A DNA stretch of 64,000 nt from Neurospora tetraspora. Lineage: Eukaryota; Ascomycota; Sordariomycetes; Sordariales; Sordariaceae. The notes beneath the pieces are model-generated. The model saw only the letters and a program-made list of their open reading frames with translations, searched no databases and was not told the origin of the DNA. The position numbers and the translations under genes are program-made. The stretch is from contig NW_026944385.1 of the NCBI RefSeq assembly GCF_033439725.1, positions 3,257,001 to 3,321,000 on the forward strand, given 5' to 3'. Below, in pieces: positions 41,981-52,417 of this stretch; positions within the stretch are counted from its first letter, which is position 1, and every line of letters begins with the position of its first letter.

Positions 41981-42860
41981 TGTGGTCTACATAGTCGGGC
42001 TCGGAAGGGATGATGGTGTTGTGTATGCGATAGGAAAAAGGTGGCTGGCTGGCTCAATGTGTTTGCGGCTTTGTTGTCACTCGAGGGTGTCACGGCTTTC
42101 TGTGCAGGAACAATTTGTTTGTTAAGGAAGGTTCACTGGGAGATTATGGCTTGTTTTTGTGTGGATTGGTTGCTTGTACACACGATGAACATCACGGATA
42201 CAAATCAGAGAAAATAAATTGTGCTTTCTGGGTAACTGTCATTTCGTGGGTGATTAGATTGCTTAGTCTAGCCACGGCAATGAGATTCTTCTTCGTCGCC
42301 CTTTCTGTGTAGACGATTGTCTCTCCGATTTCGTAGACGGCCATCTTGATGTTGGCGTTTGAGTTGATGGCTTTGCGGTTGGGTGATGGTGCGGTTGGGA
42401 CAATCTTTCAACAAAGTTTCAACGCTTTATTGAAAGGGATGTAGTGAATAGCGCTTCTTTGTTGGCTACCTACACAGCGAACGTTTAGTTCTTGCTTTTG
42501 ATTATGACGATCTTTACGAGCCTGCTCAAAGCTTCAACATCAATGGCCATCAATGATTCCCAGTGTTTTCAACAGAGTACAAAAGCCTACGTCAATGATG
42601 CATAACTGTGTTGGGACTTTGTATGTATCTTGTGCTTTGACATGATCTCGTCAAGGATGCGGAGGTCAGATCCGGAATGTGGTGAAGCAAGACTGATGGG
42701 TGTTGACGGGGGGTGGTCGTAGCTGAACAACCCGCAACACGAACAAAGCACTGAGCGCACGGATACGCTTTTCTATCACCAAATTCAAAAGAATCATATC
42801 GTGAAAAAGGAGGAATCAAGGATTATATTCTGTCTACGTCGTCATCAAGCAGATTCTTGC
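41981..42860. other. Convergent 3' region, 0.88 kb
   Basis: This gap lies between the stops of the DUF1993 gene (+) and the O-methyltransferase gene (-). No repeat, RNA gene or coding frame is supported. Confidence 0.6.
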
Positions 42861-44467
42861 TTACGCCAGCTCGCACTCAATCAGATTCTCAACAGCACTC
42901 AACCCACTCGACCAGAACTTTGTAATCTTCAGCCCCAACCCGCTGCCCTCAATGAGTTGATGCCACTGGTCCTCCGTCCGCTCGCAAGCCGACAGCTGCG
43001 TCATCATCAGCATATCGCCCGCGGTCCCTTCCCAATAAGCACCGGTTCGCGGGATCACGCATTCGAAGATGAGCAGCTTGCTGTATCCGGGCTTCATCGC
43101 TTCCGCCAGACGAGCGAGAATCTTCTGGCAGACATCATCCGGCCAGTCGTGAAGAATCGAGTGCATGAAATAGGCCCTGGCTCCCTTGATGGGCTGCTCG
43201 GTTAGGAAGTCGTGGGGCATGCGCTCGATCGAGGGATCAATGTCCTTGGCGTCTTCGATGACGGAAGGACGATCTTGTAGGATCAGTTTCTACACACGGC
43301 CAGTCAGTCAAATCATGCCCATTTTCTTGTCATGTCGGAAGTAACAGGTAGGTGGTGCTACTTACGCCGGGGTGGTTGGGGTAGTTTCTCTTGAACTCGT
43401 CAATGTCATGGCCAAGGCCGCCAGCGACGTCAACGACTAGCGGCGCATCGGGCGATGCATCGGTACCGGGGAACAACTCCTCCTCTACAGGATAGATTTT
43501 GGGATGATGCCATGGCAATCGACCCTGCCTGTAGCCGCCCACTATGAGTGTGAATTGCGAGGTTAGTGAACAGATTCCCACGTACTATCGCAAGACAATA
43601 TTCCTTGTGGCGCAGGACTTACTATGGTGGTTCATTTGAGGGCCCATGCCGATGGACCCGAGATAAAGCATGCAGTTTGGCAAGTCGCTGTTGTATGACG
43701 CATGGAACGCCGTGTGAGCGGCATCGACAGGATTCCGCCAGTTGGTCTCGCGAAGGAACTTGTAAAAGTCGATTGGGCTGCGACCAATGCCACCAAGCCT
43801 GTTGGACGTGAAAAGAATATGGTTAGCAAGACTGAATCCGAGAGTTCAGCACCGGTATCCCTATTTGGATTCTAACTCACAGGCAAACATAGCCGTCGCC
43901 GATGACATCCAGGCTCAATGACTTGGTAAAGTTTGTGAGCTTGTACTCATCCTGAGCAACCTCTTCAAGATGGCCCATGGCGCACACATGGCGCAGTAGG
44001 CGGCCTGTAATATGATCTGTTAGCTCAATTTCCTTTTTGTTCATGAACTAAAAGTCACTAACCGAGAAGTTCAGGATCCATGCCCAAAGACTTGGCCAGA
44101 TCGTCAACCTTGTGGACGGCATCGACGCCATTCTTGACCATGAGCTTCCAAAGACCGACATCGACACCGGTGATCAAAGCAGCATCAAGTCCTGGCTGTA
44201 TTTGTGCCTAGTGTCAGCAACCTGGTAACGATGGCTTGGGGGAGAGGCTCGGCCACTTACATCAGCCCATGTGTGTTGCAACATCTGCTCACGGGGTGTC
44301 ATGAGAGACTGAAGAAGACTCCGTGCCTTGACAACCATCTTGTGGCGCGTCTCCTCATCGCCTTCCTTCCAGTCTCCCTGAAGAGCATTGAGATCCTTGA
44401 GCAACCCCGGCACAGCATCGGCGTCGCTTGGCCGGGTTGCGAGCGAGAGATCAACTGTTGTGGACAT
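42861..44467 (-). CDS. SAM-dependent O-methyltransferase (COMT-like), 414 aa
   Basis: Six exons: 44467-44261, 44195-44063, 44004-43881, 43798-43623, 43541-43366 and 43289-42861. Every intron has a GT donor and AG acceptor, and all phases match. An N-terminal helical dimerisation region with a winged-helix-like segment (GVDAVHKVDDLAKSLGMDPELLGRLL cut within ELLGRLLRHV) precedes the SAM-binding motif I VVDVAGGLGHDIDEF (about 248-262). The catalytic His is in HSILHDWPDD (H319). AGDMLMMTQL, the post-catalytic helix, and a final W-rich segment follow. It resembles fungal O-methyltransferases of the aflatoxin OmtA type. No polyketide synthase or other biosynthetic gene is adjacent, so it may act alone on a phenolic or foreign compound. 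It is divergent from the rhodopsin-like gene. Confidence 0.93.
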
Positions 44468-46212
44468 GTTGGCTGTATGTGTAATGTGCTACTGAAACGT
44501 GGAGAATGGCTCGATGGGGGAGAAGTATGCCGCCGCTTATATACACAAAAGGGCTTGCGTATCCGTGAAGTTGACGACGCCGACAGGTCTAGAGAAATCT
44601 CGATTAGCATGAATAGCCCGGGGCCGATATGGGGGCAATACTATGGCCTTGACCCCCTACCTTGAGTGGTGGCATAAAATGCACAAAGGTTATCATTGTC
44701 TCCCTGCCATCTCCGCTTTCGCCCACATTCCCGCTGGATGCGTTGTCCCGGGGCTAACTGACAGGCCTTCCATCGATGGTCATGAAGATCACATCCAAAC
44801 CTCAACTTAGGTTGGCAAGAATGCATGATCAAGTTACACTGTGTTAGATGTAGGGCTGGACCCACCCGGATGAGGCTGTTAGCTGGACCGTTGGCGCTTT
44901 GACAGCGGTTCGGCACTAACCGAGACCCGCTAAACCAGCCTGTCAAGCCTGTCCGGGCCCTATCCAGGCACCGGTTCGCTGTTCCGATGCTAACACGGCG
45001 TCAAAACATCACTGTACAGCATGCACCGACCGTTTCATGAACAGTGGGTTCACGTTGCGGTCTACTGAAGGTCCAAATCTCGTCGCCGAAGAAGAAATGC
45101 GACCTTGAATCTCATGATTGCTCCGACAACGAGGACCGAGAGCGAGGCAACCTCACCGCCCCACCGTTTACTACAAGGTGCTGTCGAGACGAGGAGGATG
45201 GCGACTCCCACCAGCATGGACACTCGTGGGTTCTCACCGATGAGTTGTTCCTTGAGACTCGAGACTCCCCTGGCTATACAACATATGGGCGTACCTACCT
45301 TGTTCATTCCGCCTCATTATTTCTACCAGACAACTTCCCAGCCATCAATCACTGAATCCCCGGCAACCACCATATCAAGACATTACTAGCCTCGTGATGA
45401 CTCGGACATTTTTAGGGATATATTGCCTGTCGAAGGAAGATTCCACGATTCCAAAATACAACAACCTGGAAGATCTCGACCTCGGAACGCCCTCTTCAAC
45501 AGCTTTCTTTCCAACCCGCCTCAACACGGGCGCCGTACCCCAAGTCTTCAGACCGTCTCAGCCAAGAAAATACATTGTAGAAAGGAACTTTGCTTCTTTC
45601 GCTGAAAAGGGGGTTCCGACCTGGCCACTCAACGGCTGTCCATTGTCCTGCAAGGAACCATGTCATTACGACAGGTCATTGCTGCTAGAGTCAACGTCCC
45701 CATGTTGACGAGACCAGGGCACGCCACCTACATTTAGAGTTCAAGTCCCAAGGGCTTGGGTCAAGGTGGTATCACAAATTGCTTCCTGCAAGTGACCCAG
45801 TATGAAGTTTAAAGCAGAAAACGTTGACAGATGTCGGCAGATGTTCTAGAAGTTCCCAGCCCCTTGGCTCGGGCGCCGTTGCTTCGCGGTTCGTGATCTT
45901 ACTCGGCTCAAATGTCAAGATCCCCTACATTTGGCGGGCGATTTTCATCTGTCTAGGGCTTGCTACAAGTTGCCTTGCTGCTATCGAAGTTGAAGACCCT
46001 GAACCTCTGGAGGTGGACCATTTACAGTTGAGTGTCGTTGTGCAGCATGCCATCTATCTCCATCTTCAATATCTATCTGTACCTCTGCTCTTCCCTTGAA
46101 GCCATCTGTCGGCGGTGATGTGCTTTTGGTGTACAACGATTTTTGTTTTCTCGAGTGCATCTTTCTACCTCGAACACTAGGCAGTATTGCTCTGTCTACC
46201 TACCCAGACAAA
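44468..46212. other. Divergent promoter region, 1.75 kb
   Basis: This gap lies between the O-methyltransferase (-) and the rhodopsin-like gene (+). A plus-strand frame at 45394-45708 (104 codons) is the best candidate for a small gene here, but it has no known domain or secretion signal. I see no repeats. Confidence 0.5.
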
Positions 46213-47876
46213 ATGGACGACAAAGGGCCAATGATGATTGCGTTGTGCTGGATATTCACAATATTCGCCCTTCTCTTCGTCGGCGCTCGTCTCTACGTCC
46301 GAGCTGTCGTGCATGGCAAGCTCGGCTTCGATGACTACATCATTATCTTCTCGTGTGTAGGTACACTACATACCCACCCAAACCACCGATTATCCAGAGC
46401 TATGGAAATTCCTCCAGCTGACATGACTTAACCATGTCCCCACAGTTCTGCGCCGTTCTCTCCAACATTTTCGTAACGATATCCGTCTCCTGGGGCAACG
46501 GCCGACACTTTGCCGATCTCGACCTCGAGCAAAAGGAAAACACCATCAAATGGATGATAGCCGCCTACTTCCCCGGAATCAAAACGCTCGGCTTTCCCAA
46601 GCTGGCCGTTATCGCCCTCCTGGTCCGACTGCTCGCGCCCAGCCGGCTGCACACCATGGTCTTGTGGTCCATGGGCACCATCTGCTGCCTGTCGCACACG
46701 GTTATGGTCATGACTTTGCTCCTGCAGTGCACGCCGACTCATGCGCTCTGGACTCTTACCATGCCCCATAACTGTCTTGCTCTGGGGCTGCTGGAGGGGT
46801 TGGCTTATTGGGCTAGTAGTAAGTTTTAATCTCGTCGGTTCAAGGAGCAAGAACAGAACATGGGGTTAGCTAACCACGGCATTGCCACAACTACACAGCA
46901 TGCTCCGCATTTCTCGACTTTTACTTGGCCATCTACCCGGCTGTTGTTCTATGGAAGCTGCAAATGCAGACCAAAAAGAAGCTAGCTCTGTGCTGTGCTC
47001 TCGGTATGGGCCTCGTGTAAGTACCTAGCTGGTGGTTTCGCGTTCTACCATCTGTTTGCCTTATGCCACACGTTCGTGTTGACTAACATGGCAACAACCA
47101 ACCATGTAGATCGGGTGCAGTCGGTATCATCAAAGCAACCGGCGTATCGACTCTATCAAGTCATGACCCTAGCTGTAAGTTTCTCCCTCAACACAACGCC
47201 GGCCTCCCAACCGGCGCAACGACCGTCCCTTTCCAAGATGAAAACATACCTAACAATGAAGGCCACCCTCAGACGATCTCTGCGACCCGTTATACTGGAC
47301 TTCGTAAGTACCTACCATACCTGCCATTCAAACTACCCGCCCGCATACCTCCCATTTTGCCTCCCGAAACCTACCTATCTCTAGCTAACCACACCACCGC
47401 ACAGAATCGAAGGCAACCTAATAATAATAGCAGCCTGCATCCCCCTCCTCCAACCCCTCGTCGAAAAAGCCAAAGGCCGCAAAATCTGGCGATCCAAGGG
47501 CTACAAGACCGGCTCCAGCAATGACGACGACGGTGGTCACTACGCCGAAGCTTTGAGCAAAAGCAAGCGCAGCGCTGGACCGGACGCCCTCGAGATGGGA
47601 AGTACCTCTAGAAACAAAAAGAAGGTGGATCAGTACGGGTTTACGATGCATGCTAAGGAGGAGAGCGAGGAGGACGAGGAGAATTTGAAGAAGGAGGATA
47701 GTAACAACAGCAATACAGAGGAGGAGGAAATGGAGGGAGGGTCAGGGCGGGGACGTGAAAGTGTCGGGAGGATTGTGCAGACTCGGTCTGTTACTGTTAC
47801 TGTTGCTTATGAAGATCAAGTGGGGGAGTCCGGAGGGGGGACGACGACGGCTGCTACTAGGGGGGCTGCTGTTTAG
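46213..47876 (+). CDS. Fungal rhodopsin/SAT4-type seven-span membrane protein, 400 aa
   Basis: Six exons: 46213-46356, 46446-46818, 46899-47016, 47110-47174, 47273-47303 and 47405-47876. All have GT..AG borders and consistent phase; exon 5 is only 31 bp. The start MDDKGPMMIALCWIFTIFAL is typical of the family, directly before the first helix and its RLYVR basic loop. Family marks include the GFDDYIII block after helix one, LFTL-like helix ends around GFPKLAVIALLVRLL, the AFLDFYLAIYPAVVLWKLQM helix, and the HDPSY...IEGNLIIIAACIPLLQPL closing block. The cytoplasmic tail of about 145 residues is acidic, with poly-Glu segments. Members are plasma-membrane proteins of unclear function; some relatives (PTH11-like) are surface sensors. 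The ligand is unknown. Confidence 0.9.
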
Positions 47877-48405
47877 ACGGAGGTATTTGAGCGAAAGAGG
47901 GAGGGAGAGTGGGCGTGAATGGATTGGTATTGTGGATGGATGGTTCGCTTCATAGGTCGGCTTTGTTGATGTTTTCTTTCTCGCTCCCTTTTCCTCTCCT
48001 TTTTTTTCTTGCTGGGTTCGGTGCAGTCGGCAGGATCTTCGAAGACATCGACCTGGTATGCCACAGTTATCGGATTCCGGTTTCCTTTTCTTCCTTTTTT
48101 TACCCTAGGCACCCAACCGCAAGGTTCACAATCAGATTATTTGTATTAGTACACGACTGTTGTTCGATCTCACGTTCCCTCCAGTTGGTGTTTGTCTCAA
48201 GTGACAAAAAGCCAGAAAGGTACGTGGAAAAAGTCGACCAATCAAACCGCCCTCACCAAGCAAAAAAGGCAAGTGGGTCTCCAAAGCGGAGCGAATGTGG
48301 GGCTCAAGATGAGCGAAAATAAACTTTTGACAAAAATTCTCCGACGCACGAAAAAAAAGAGAAAAAAAAAAGATGTTGTCCTGAAACCAGGAACATCGGG
48401 AATCG
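47877..48405. other. Intergenic, 0.53 kb
   Basis: This gap holds the 3' flank of the rhodopsin-like gene and the trailer of the tRNA-Lys at 48406. The trailer includes the hairpin at 48372-48397 and an A-run (T-run on the transcribed strand) at 48349-48371. No gene is seen. Confidence 0.6.
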
Positions 48406-48478
48406 AGCCCGACGTGGGGGTCGAACCCACAACCTTGAGATTAAGAGTCTCACGCTCTACCGATTGAGCTAGCCGGGC
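48406..48478 (-). tRNA. tRNA-Lys (CTT), intronless, third copy
   Basis: The sequence appears identical to the mature sequences of the copies at 36873 and 37863, with anticodon CTT (complement of 48443-48445) and discriminator T. Its trailer starts CGATTCCCGATGTT and folds into a hairpin before a long T-run. Confidence 0.97.
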
Positions 48479-48830
48479 AGCTTGACGAAGCTGCCAATTT
48501 GTTATAGGTTGGTCCCGTGCGAAGTGGTTATGTAGGGCCGAGGAGGTTTGAGGGATTTGTATTATTGATCGCACGAAGTCGCCGTCGTCGTGGGCTTGCT
48601 TGCGCGGCAAGATAAGTTTAGTCCTTCTGTCATAACTCCTTCCTCATATATTCTAGTTCAGTGTTACTTAATTCCTTCTTCCCTTTGCATCCTTTGTACC
48701 CTTTCCACCCTTTTTCGTTGCACCCACGCCTCCCTCCCTCCCCCTCCACTCCATCATCAACCCATCAAACACTCCCCTCCAATAGAAGACCATGATTGAA
48801 ACCTCCAATCCGAGGCCATTTACTCCCTCC

Positions 48831-50860
48831 TTAGTCCTTGCCCGTCTTCAATAAAAGCCGGAGTCCTCCCTCCTTACCCTCCTTACCCTCTTTATCTTCT
48901 TGATCCTCCTTAGCCTCCTCACCCTCCTCACCCTCCTTACCCTCTTCACCATCTTCACCCTTTTTACCCTCCTCACCCTCCTTACCCTCTTCACCCTCCT
49001 CACCCTCCTCACCCTCCTTACCCTCCTCACCCTCCTTACTCTCCTCACCCTCCTCACCCTCGTTACCCTCCTTATCTTCCTTACCCTCCTTACCCTCCTT
49101 ACCCTCCTTACCCTCCTTACCCTCCTTACCCTCCTTACCCTCCTTACCCTCCTTACCCTCCTCACCCTCCTCACCCTCCTCACCCTCCTCACAACTCTCA
49201 ACCGCCGGTCCCGGCGGTGTATAACTCTTGGGCACAGGATAGTAGATATCGATCATGATTCCCGGGTCTGTCGCCTGATACGCGCCCGGAAAGGAGACCT
49301 GGTTCCGCGGGCTATAGCTTCCGCTGCCTTCGCTGACTGAGATCTGCGCACACGACACGTAGAACTGGGCGCCGCCGGCGGAGCTGGCCGCGTGCAGGCC
49401 GATGTGCTCTGCGCGGAGGAGGTAGTCGCCGTTCTGGAGGCATTCGGGGATCTTGACGCCGATGGACTTTTGACCTAGATGTAAGGTAGGCGTTAGATGA
49501 CGACGTCAGGGAAATCGAAGGAGACCAGGAGAAGAAGGAAAACAGAAAAATACCTTGCGAAGGCCACGACATGCCACCCGAAATAGTCGGATAATCCTGG
49601 TAGATCTTGCTCCAGACGTTGCCCTTCCCATCCCACGTCGCGGCCGTCTGGCCATTGGGAACTTTGGCAATGTAGACGGCCATGGGTCCCGCGTGGGAGA
49701 TAACCTCCTTGGCGTTGTAGTTGAGAGTCTGGCCGGCAGTCACGTTGAGGATACCGGGAGCCCCTTTGCCGGCGTCGCGCTCATAGCATCGGATGGCATC
49801 GGTGTTGATGTCGGGGACTGGCCCGTGATCTTGGAAGTTGGCGGTTGTTCGGACGTATTGCCAGTCGGCTGAGTCGCCGACGCTTGGGAAGGTGTCTGTT
49901 CGCTACTAGTCAGTCTGATTTTCTGGTATGCCACACGAACGGATGAAAAGGATCATAGTTAAAATGGAAGAGATGGAATGAGGCACAAGAAGTAAACATA
50001 GGACGAAAAAGGAGATAGGAACAAGAAAGTCAACTCGCAAACAAGCTCATGGAGAGGGAAAAAAAGGAAAAAAAAAAAAATCTTGAGCGTCATTGCCCAC
50101 AGCTGAGCATTTATCGCGGGCATCGCCAAGCAGCTCGATTCCCTCCGAGTTGCGACTTCCTTTCCAGTTTGCCTGCCTTCAGGACTTCAGGTAAGTAGTG
50201 GCCAACCCCTCAATCCGCGCTGCACCGACGTCTCGCAGCAAGAGTCTGCGAGGACATTGTCTCGAACATTTGGCAAGTGCCATCCATGGGCACAGTGCCC
50301 AAGCTCATGGCACGCTCTTTCCTATCCCGTTTCTCTGGCATTCCCGTTCGAGCGCTCTCGGCTGTCGTTTGAAAAGGTTGAACCCGATATCAATCTGTTC
50401 ATTTTCAAGTGAACCGATCCCAAAAATTTCAATCCCCAGCCCCCACGGATGAAGAAAAAATAACGGAGGGAATAATGGACGGACAAAAGGTGAAAAAACA
50501 AAAAAAAGAAAGGGTTTCAGGCAATGCCCACAGCCAGAATCGAACTGACGACCTCATCATTTTTGTTAATGTATTGATGGTACTAGTGATGCGCTCTACC
50601 ACTGAGCCATGCGGGCTTCGATGTTTGGAAATTCCATGATGTGCGTTTATATCTCTCATCGCCCCACTCGACAATCCAGGGTGATCCATCACCACGGCTC
50701 CTCCCCCTTGAACTTCCTTTCTTGTTGCGGGCCATCCATCTGTCAAACCGTACTTGCAAATCTCGGAAGCGAAAAATAATAGGGGTAAAGAGTTGATGTA
50801 CTCACAATGCCCCTCAGCAATAGCTGAGGCAAGCAACACGAGAGCAGTGCTCAGCTTCAT
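48831..50860 (-). CDS. AA9 lytic polysaccharide monooxygenase with charged repeat tail, 346 aa
   Basis: Three exons: 50860-50806, 49895-49554 and 49474-48831. The signal peptide MKLSTALVLLASAIAEG ends before H18, which becomes the N-terminal copper-binding His. Its neighbouring Tyr codon is split by intron 1, which joins it to exon 2 (HYTFPSVGD). The second copper His is H86 (SHAGPM), and the axial Tyr is Y171 in AQFYVSCAQ. GDYLLRAEHIGLH is the family's core strand. These enzymes oxidatively cleave cellulose or other beta-1,4-glucans and act outside the cell. Intron 1 is 910 bp, very long for this genome, and contains a tRNA-Thr gene. In place of a cellulose-binding module the enzyme ends in about 107 residues of Glu/Gly/Lys triplets (228-334) encoded by a 9-bp repeat. 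Confidence 0.93.
48872..49190 (-). repeat. 9-bp tandem repeat coding Lys/Glu-Glu-Gly units
   Basis: About 35 imperfect 9-bp units (AAGGAGGGT and GAGGAGGGT on the coding strand) lie in the last exon of the AA9 gene. The array is in frame and encodes KEG/EEG triplets. The opposite strand and other phases are also open, giving the shadow frames with Leu-Thr and Arg-Val repeats. Confidence 0.93.
50525..50616 (-). tRNA. tRNA-Thr (AGT) with 20-bp intron, inside an LPMO intron
   Basis: Acceptor GCCCGCA pairs with TGTGGGC; the D-arm GGCTCAGTGGTAGAGC and T-arm GTCAGTTCGATTCTGGC are intact. The anticodon stem is CATCA/TGATG, with anticodon AGT (complement of 50582-50584). A 20-bp intron (complement of 50561-50580) sits after base 37, giving 72 nt mature. 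A-runs at 50491-50507 provide T-run terminators on the transcribed strand. It lies wholly within intron 1 of the AA9 gene, in the same orientation. Confidence 0.95.
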
Positions 50861-51131
50861 TTCTTCCTGTTTGTTGCCTCTTTGAAGTTTAGGGATGGAT
50901 TTCTTGTCGTTGGTCGGTGGTTTTGATGTAAATCCTGGTTTTGTCTGTGCCCAATTCCAACTCAAATGAGAATAACAAAATCATAATCCGGTCTCCTCGA
51001 TTTGAAATGGGTGATGTTGCAGTTGAGAATCTGACGGGAACAATTCTAGCTGTCCAAAGCAACCGAGAAGGAAGACCTGTAGAGTTATATGCTCTCTACC
51101 TAAAAGGCACTCAGGTTGTGTGGGGGAAAAA

Positions 51132-51203
51132 ATGCAACGGACATACGCCGAAAAAAATAAATGCAACGGACATCCGTAGTCCTTCGGCGTATGTGCATTG
51201 CAT
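51132..51203. repeat. Inverted repeat (21-bp arms)
   Basis: Arms at 51132-51152 and 51183-51203 match at 19 of 21 positions, with 12 consecutive bases (acatacgccgaa) perfect. A shorter direct copy of aatgcaacggacat lies in the 30-bp loop. Confidence 0.8.
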
Positions 51204-51226
51204 TTATTTCTCACATATCCTGCCTG

Positions 51227-51631
51227 CGTGGCACACAAGGCAAGTAATACCAAGGCAATGCAAGCAAGAGGTCTGGTAGGGCAAGTCAAGGTAAGTAAGG
51301 GGGGTTGCTTGCCTTGTTTACTTGCATATATGCATGCCCTCCTTTTCCCCCCCCCCTCAGATATACCCATCCGGTACGTTCAGCGTACGTTCTGTGGTAT
51401 AGATACGGGTGAAAATACAGGCGTAAATCGTCGTACCGCTTCGAATTACGTCTACCCGACTGAAACTTCGTATCCTATACCAAACTATAATATTGAGGGG
51501 ACATTTCAGTGACTCCTCAATTCAGGCAAGTAAGCAAGGCAAGTCAAGTAACAGGTTGAAACAAGTCAAGAAAGGCCTCATCCTAACAAGGCAAGGCCCC
51601 TTACTTGCCTTGACTTGCCTTGTGTGCCACG
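51227..51631. mobile_element. MITE-like fold-back element, 405 bp
   Basis: The ends are perfect 19-bp inverted repeats (CGTGGCACACAAGGCAAGT at 51227-51245 and its complement at 51613-51631), flanked on both sides by CTG, a possible 3-bp target duplication. Subterminal regions repeat CAAGGCAAGT-like words several times. The interior (51345-51530) has a C10-like run and no coding frame. Small size, inverted ends and lack of a transposase fit a non-autonomous DNA transposon. Superfamily is unknown. Confidence 0.6.
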
Positions 51632-51652
51632 CTGTCTCTGCCCTGCTGTCCA

Positions 51653-52007
51653 AAAACTGAGCGACCGAATCCAGGGCTGCTGGGTGATGAACAATGCCCG
51701 GAACTAGGAAGACAGATCCCTACCTAACAAAGAAGCGTTCGAATGAGACTCGGAGAAGAATGAGATTGTCCTCTACTGACTCGGATATCTTCCCCGGACA
51801 GGAGACGCTCATTATTAGAAGCCGCAGTTTAGTCCCTCCCATCTGTACAAAACCGAGCGATCGATCTCTCCCGCGCTGGGTGATGAACAATGGCGGCCGG
51901 AACTCGGAACCCGAAACCCTGACAAAGACAGTATTCGAAAGAAATCCAGAAGAATGGGATTGTGCCCAACCGAGTGGCTCGGATGTCTTCCCTAGGAGGA
52001 GGCTCAT
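51653..52007. repeat. Diverged tandem duplication, 196-bp period
   Basis: Two units start with aaaac(t/c)gagcga(c/t)cga at 51653 and 51849 and run to ctcat at 51812 and 52007. They share ctgggtgatgaacaatg, gaagaatg(a/g)gattgt and actcggatatcttcc-like blocks at a constant 195-196 bp offset. A further tcggaagtcttcc near 52057 hints at a third partial unit. Confidence 0.75.
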
Positions 52008-52417
52008 ACGAGAAGAGAACAAAGAATATCAGCAAAGGGGCACTCGAACGATTGGATCGGAAGTCTTCCGGAGTACCTAGAAACCAAAACAAGAGAACCT
52101 AAATTAAAAAAAAACAACAAGCGCTCGTGAGCTGGTGACATATAGTTGACAAGAAAAACCATCAGAGATTCAGAAAAGTTGTTCAGATGCCACACAGGCC
52201 ATCATAAACTTCCCGGAATCATGTACTTATATGCTCATCTGTCCCTCGCTGCGATGTTATCAGTCTCGAAGCTCCCGTCATCACCGCCAACCACTTCGGA
52301 CAACAGTAACACTTGACTTCCATTACCACATACTCAAAGCAGTGCACTACCTAACCATCTTACTCACCTCGCCAGAATACCTTACCTTACTTTCCCAAAA
52401 TCACCTAAACACTCAAA

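Larger units (their letters stand above)
50861..52417. other. Repeat-rich intergenic region, 1.56 kb
   Basis: This gap lies between the start of the AA9 gene (-) and the unknown helical-protein gene (+). It holds a 21-bp-arm hairpin (51132-51203), a fold-back element with 19-bp terminal inverted repeats (51227-51631), and a diverged 196-bp tandem duplication (51653-52007). The frame at 51694-52080 merely reads across that duplication and is not called. Confidence 0.7.

Noticed and set aside
45394-45708. 104-codon plus-strand frame
   Set aside because: No signal peptide, motif or neighbouring exons; insufficient to call a gene.
42861-47876. Secondary-metabolite cluster (O-methyltransferase plus rhodopsin-like membrane protein)
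   Set aside because: No polyketide synthase, peptide synthetase, terpene cyclase, P450 or pathway transcription factor is nearby.
48872-49190. Telomere-like CCCT-rich repeat
   Set aside because: The unit is ACCCTCCTT (9 bp), not the fungal telomere unit, and it is in frame within a gene.
48900-49340. Plus-strand frame of Leu-Thr-Leu repeats, resembling a transmembrane or leucine-repeat protein
   Set aside because: It is the antisense reading of the 9-bp repeat in the LPMO last exon.
36873-50616. tRNA-associated repeats as a CRISPR-like array
   Set aside because: These are whole tRNA genes in a eukaryotic genome, on both strands and without regular spacers.
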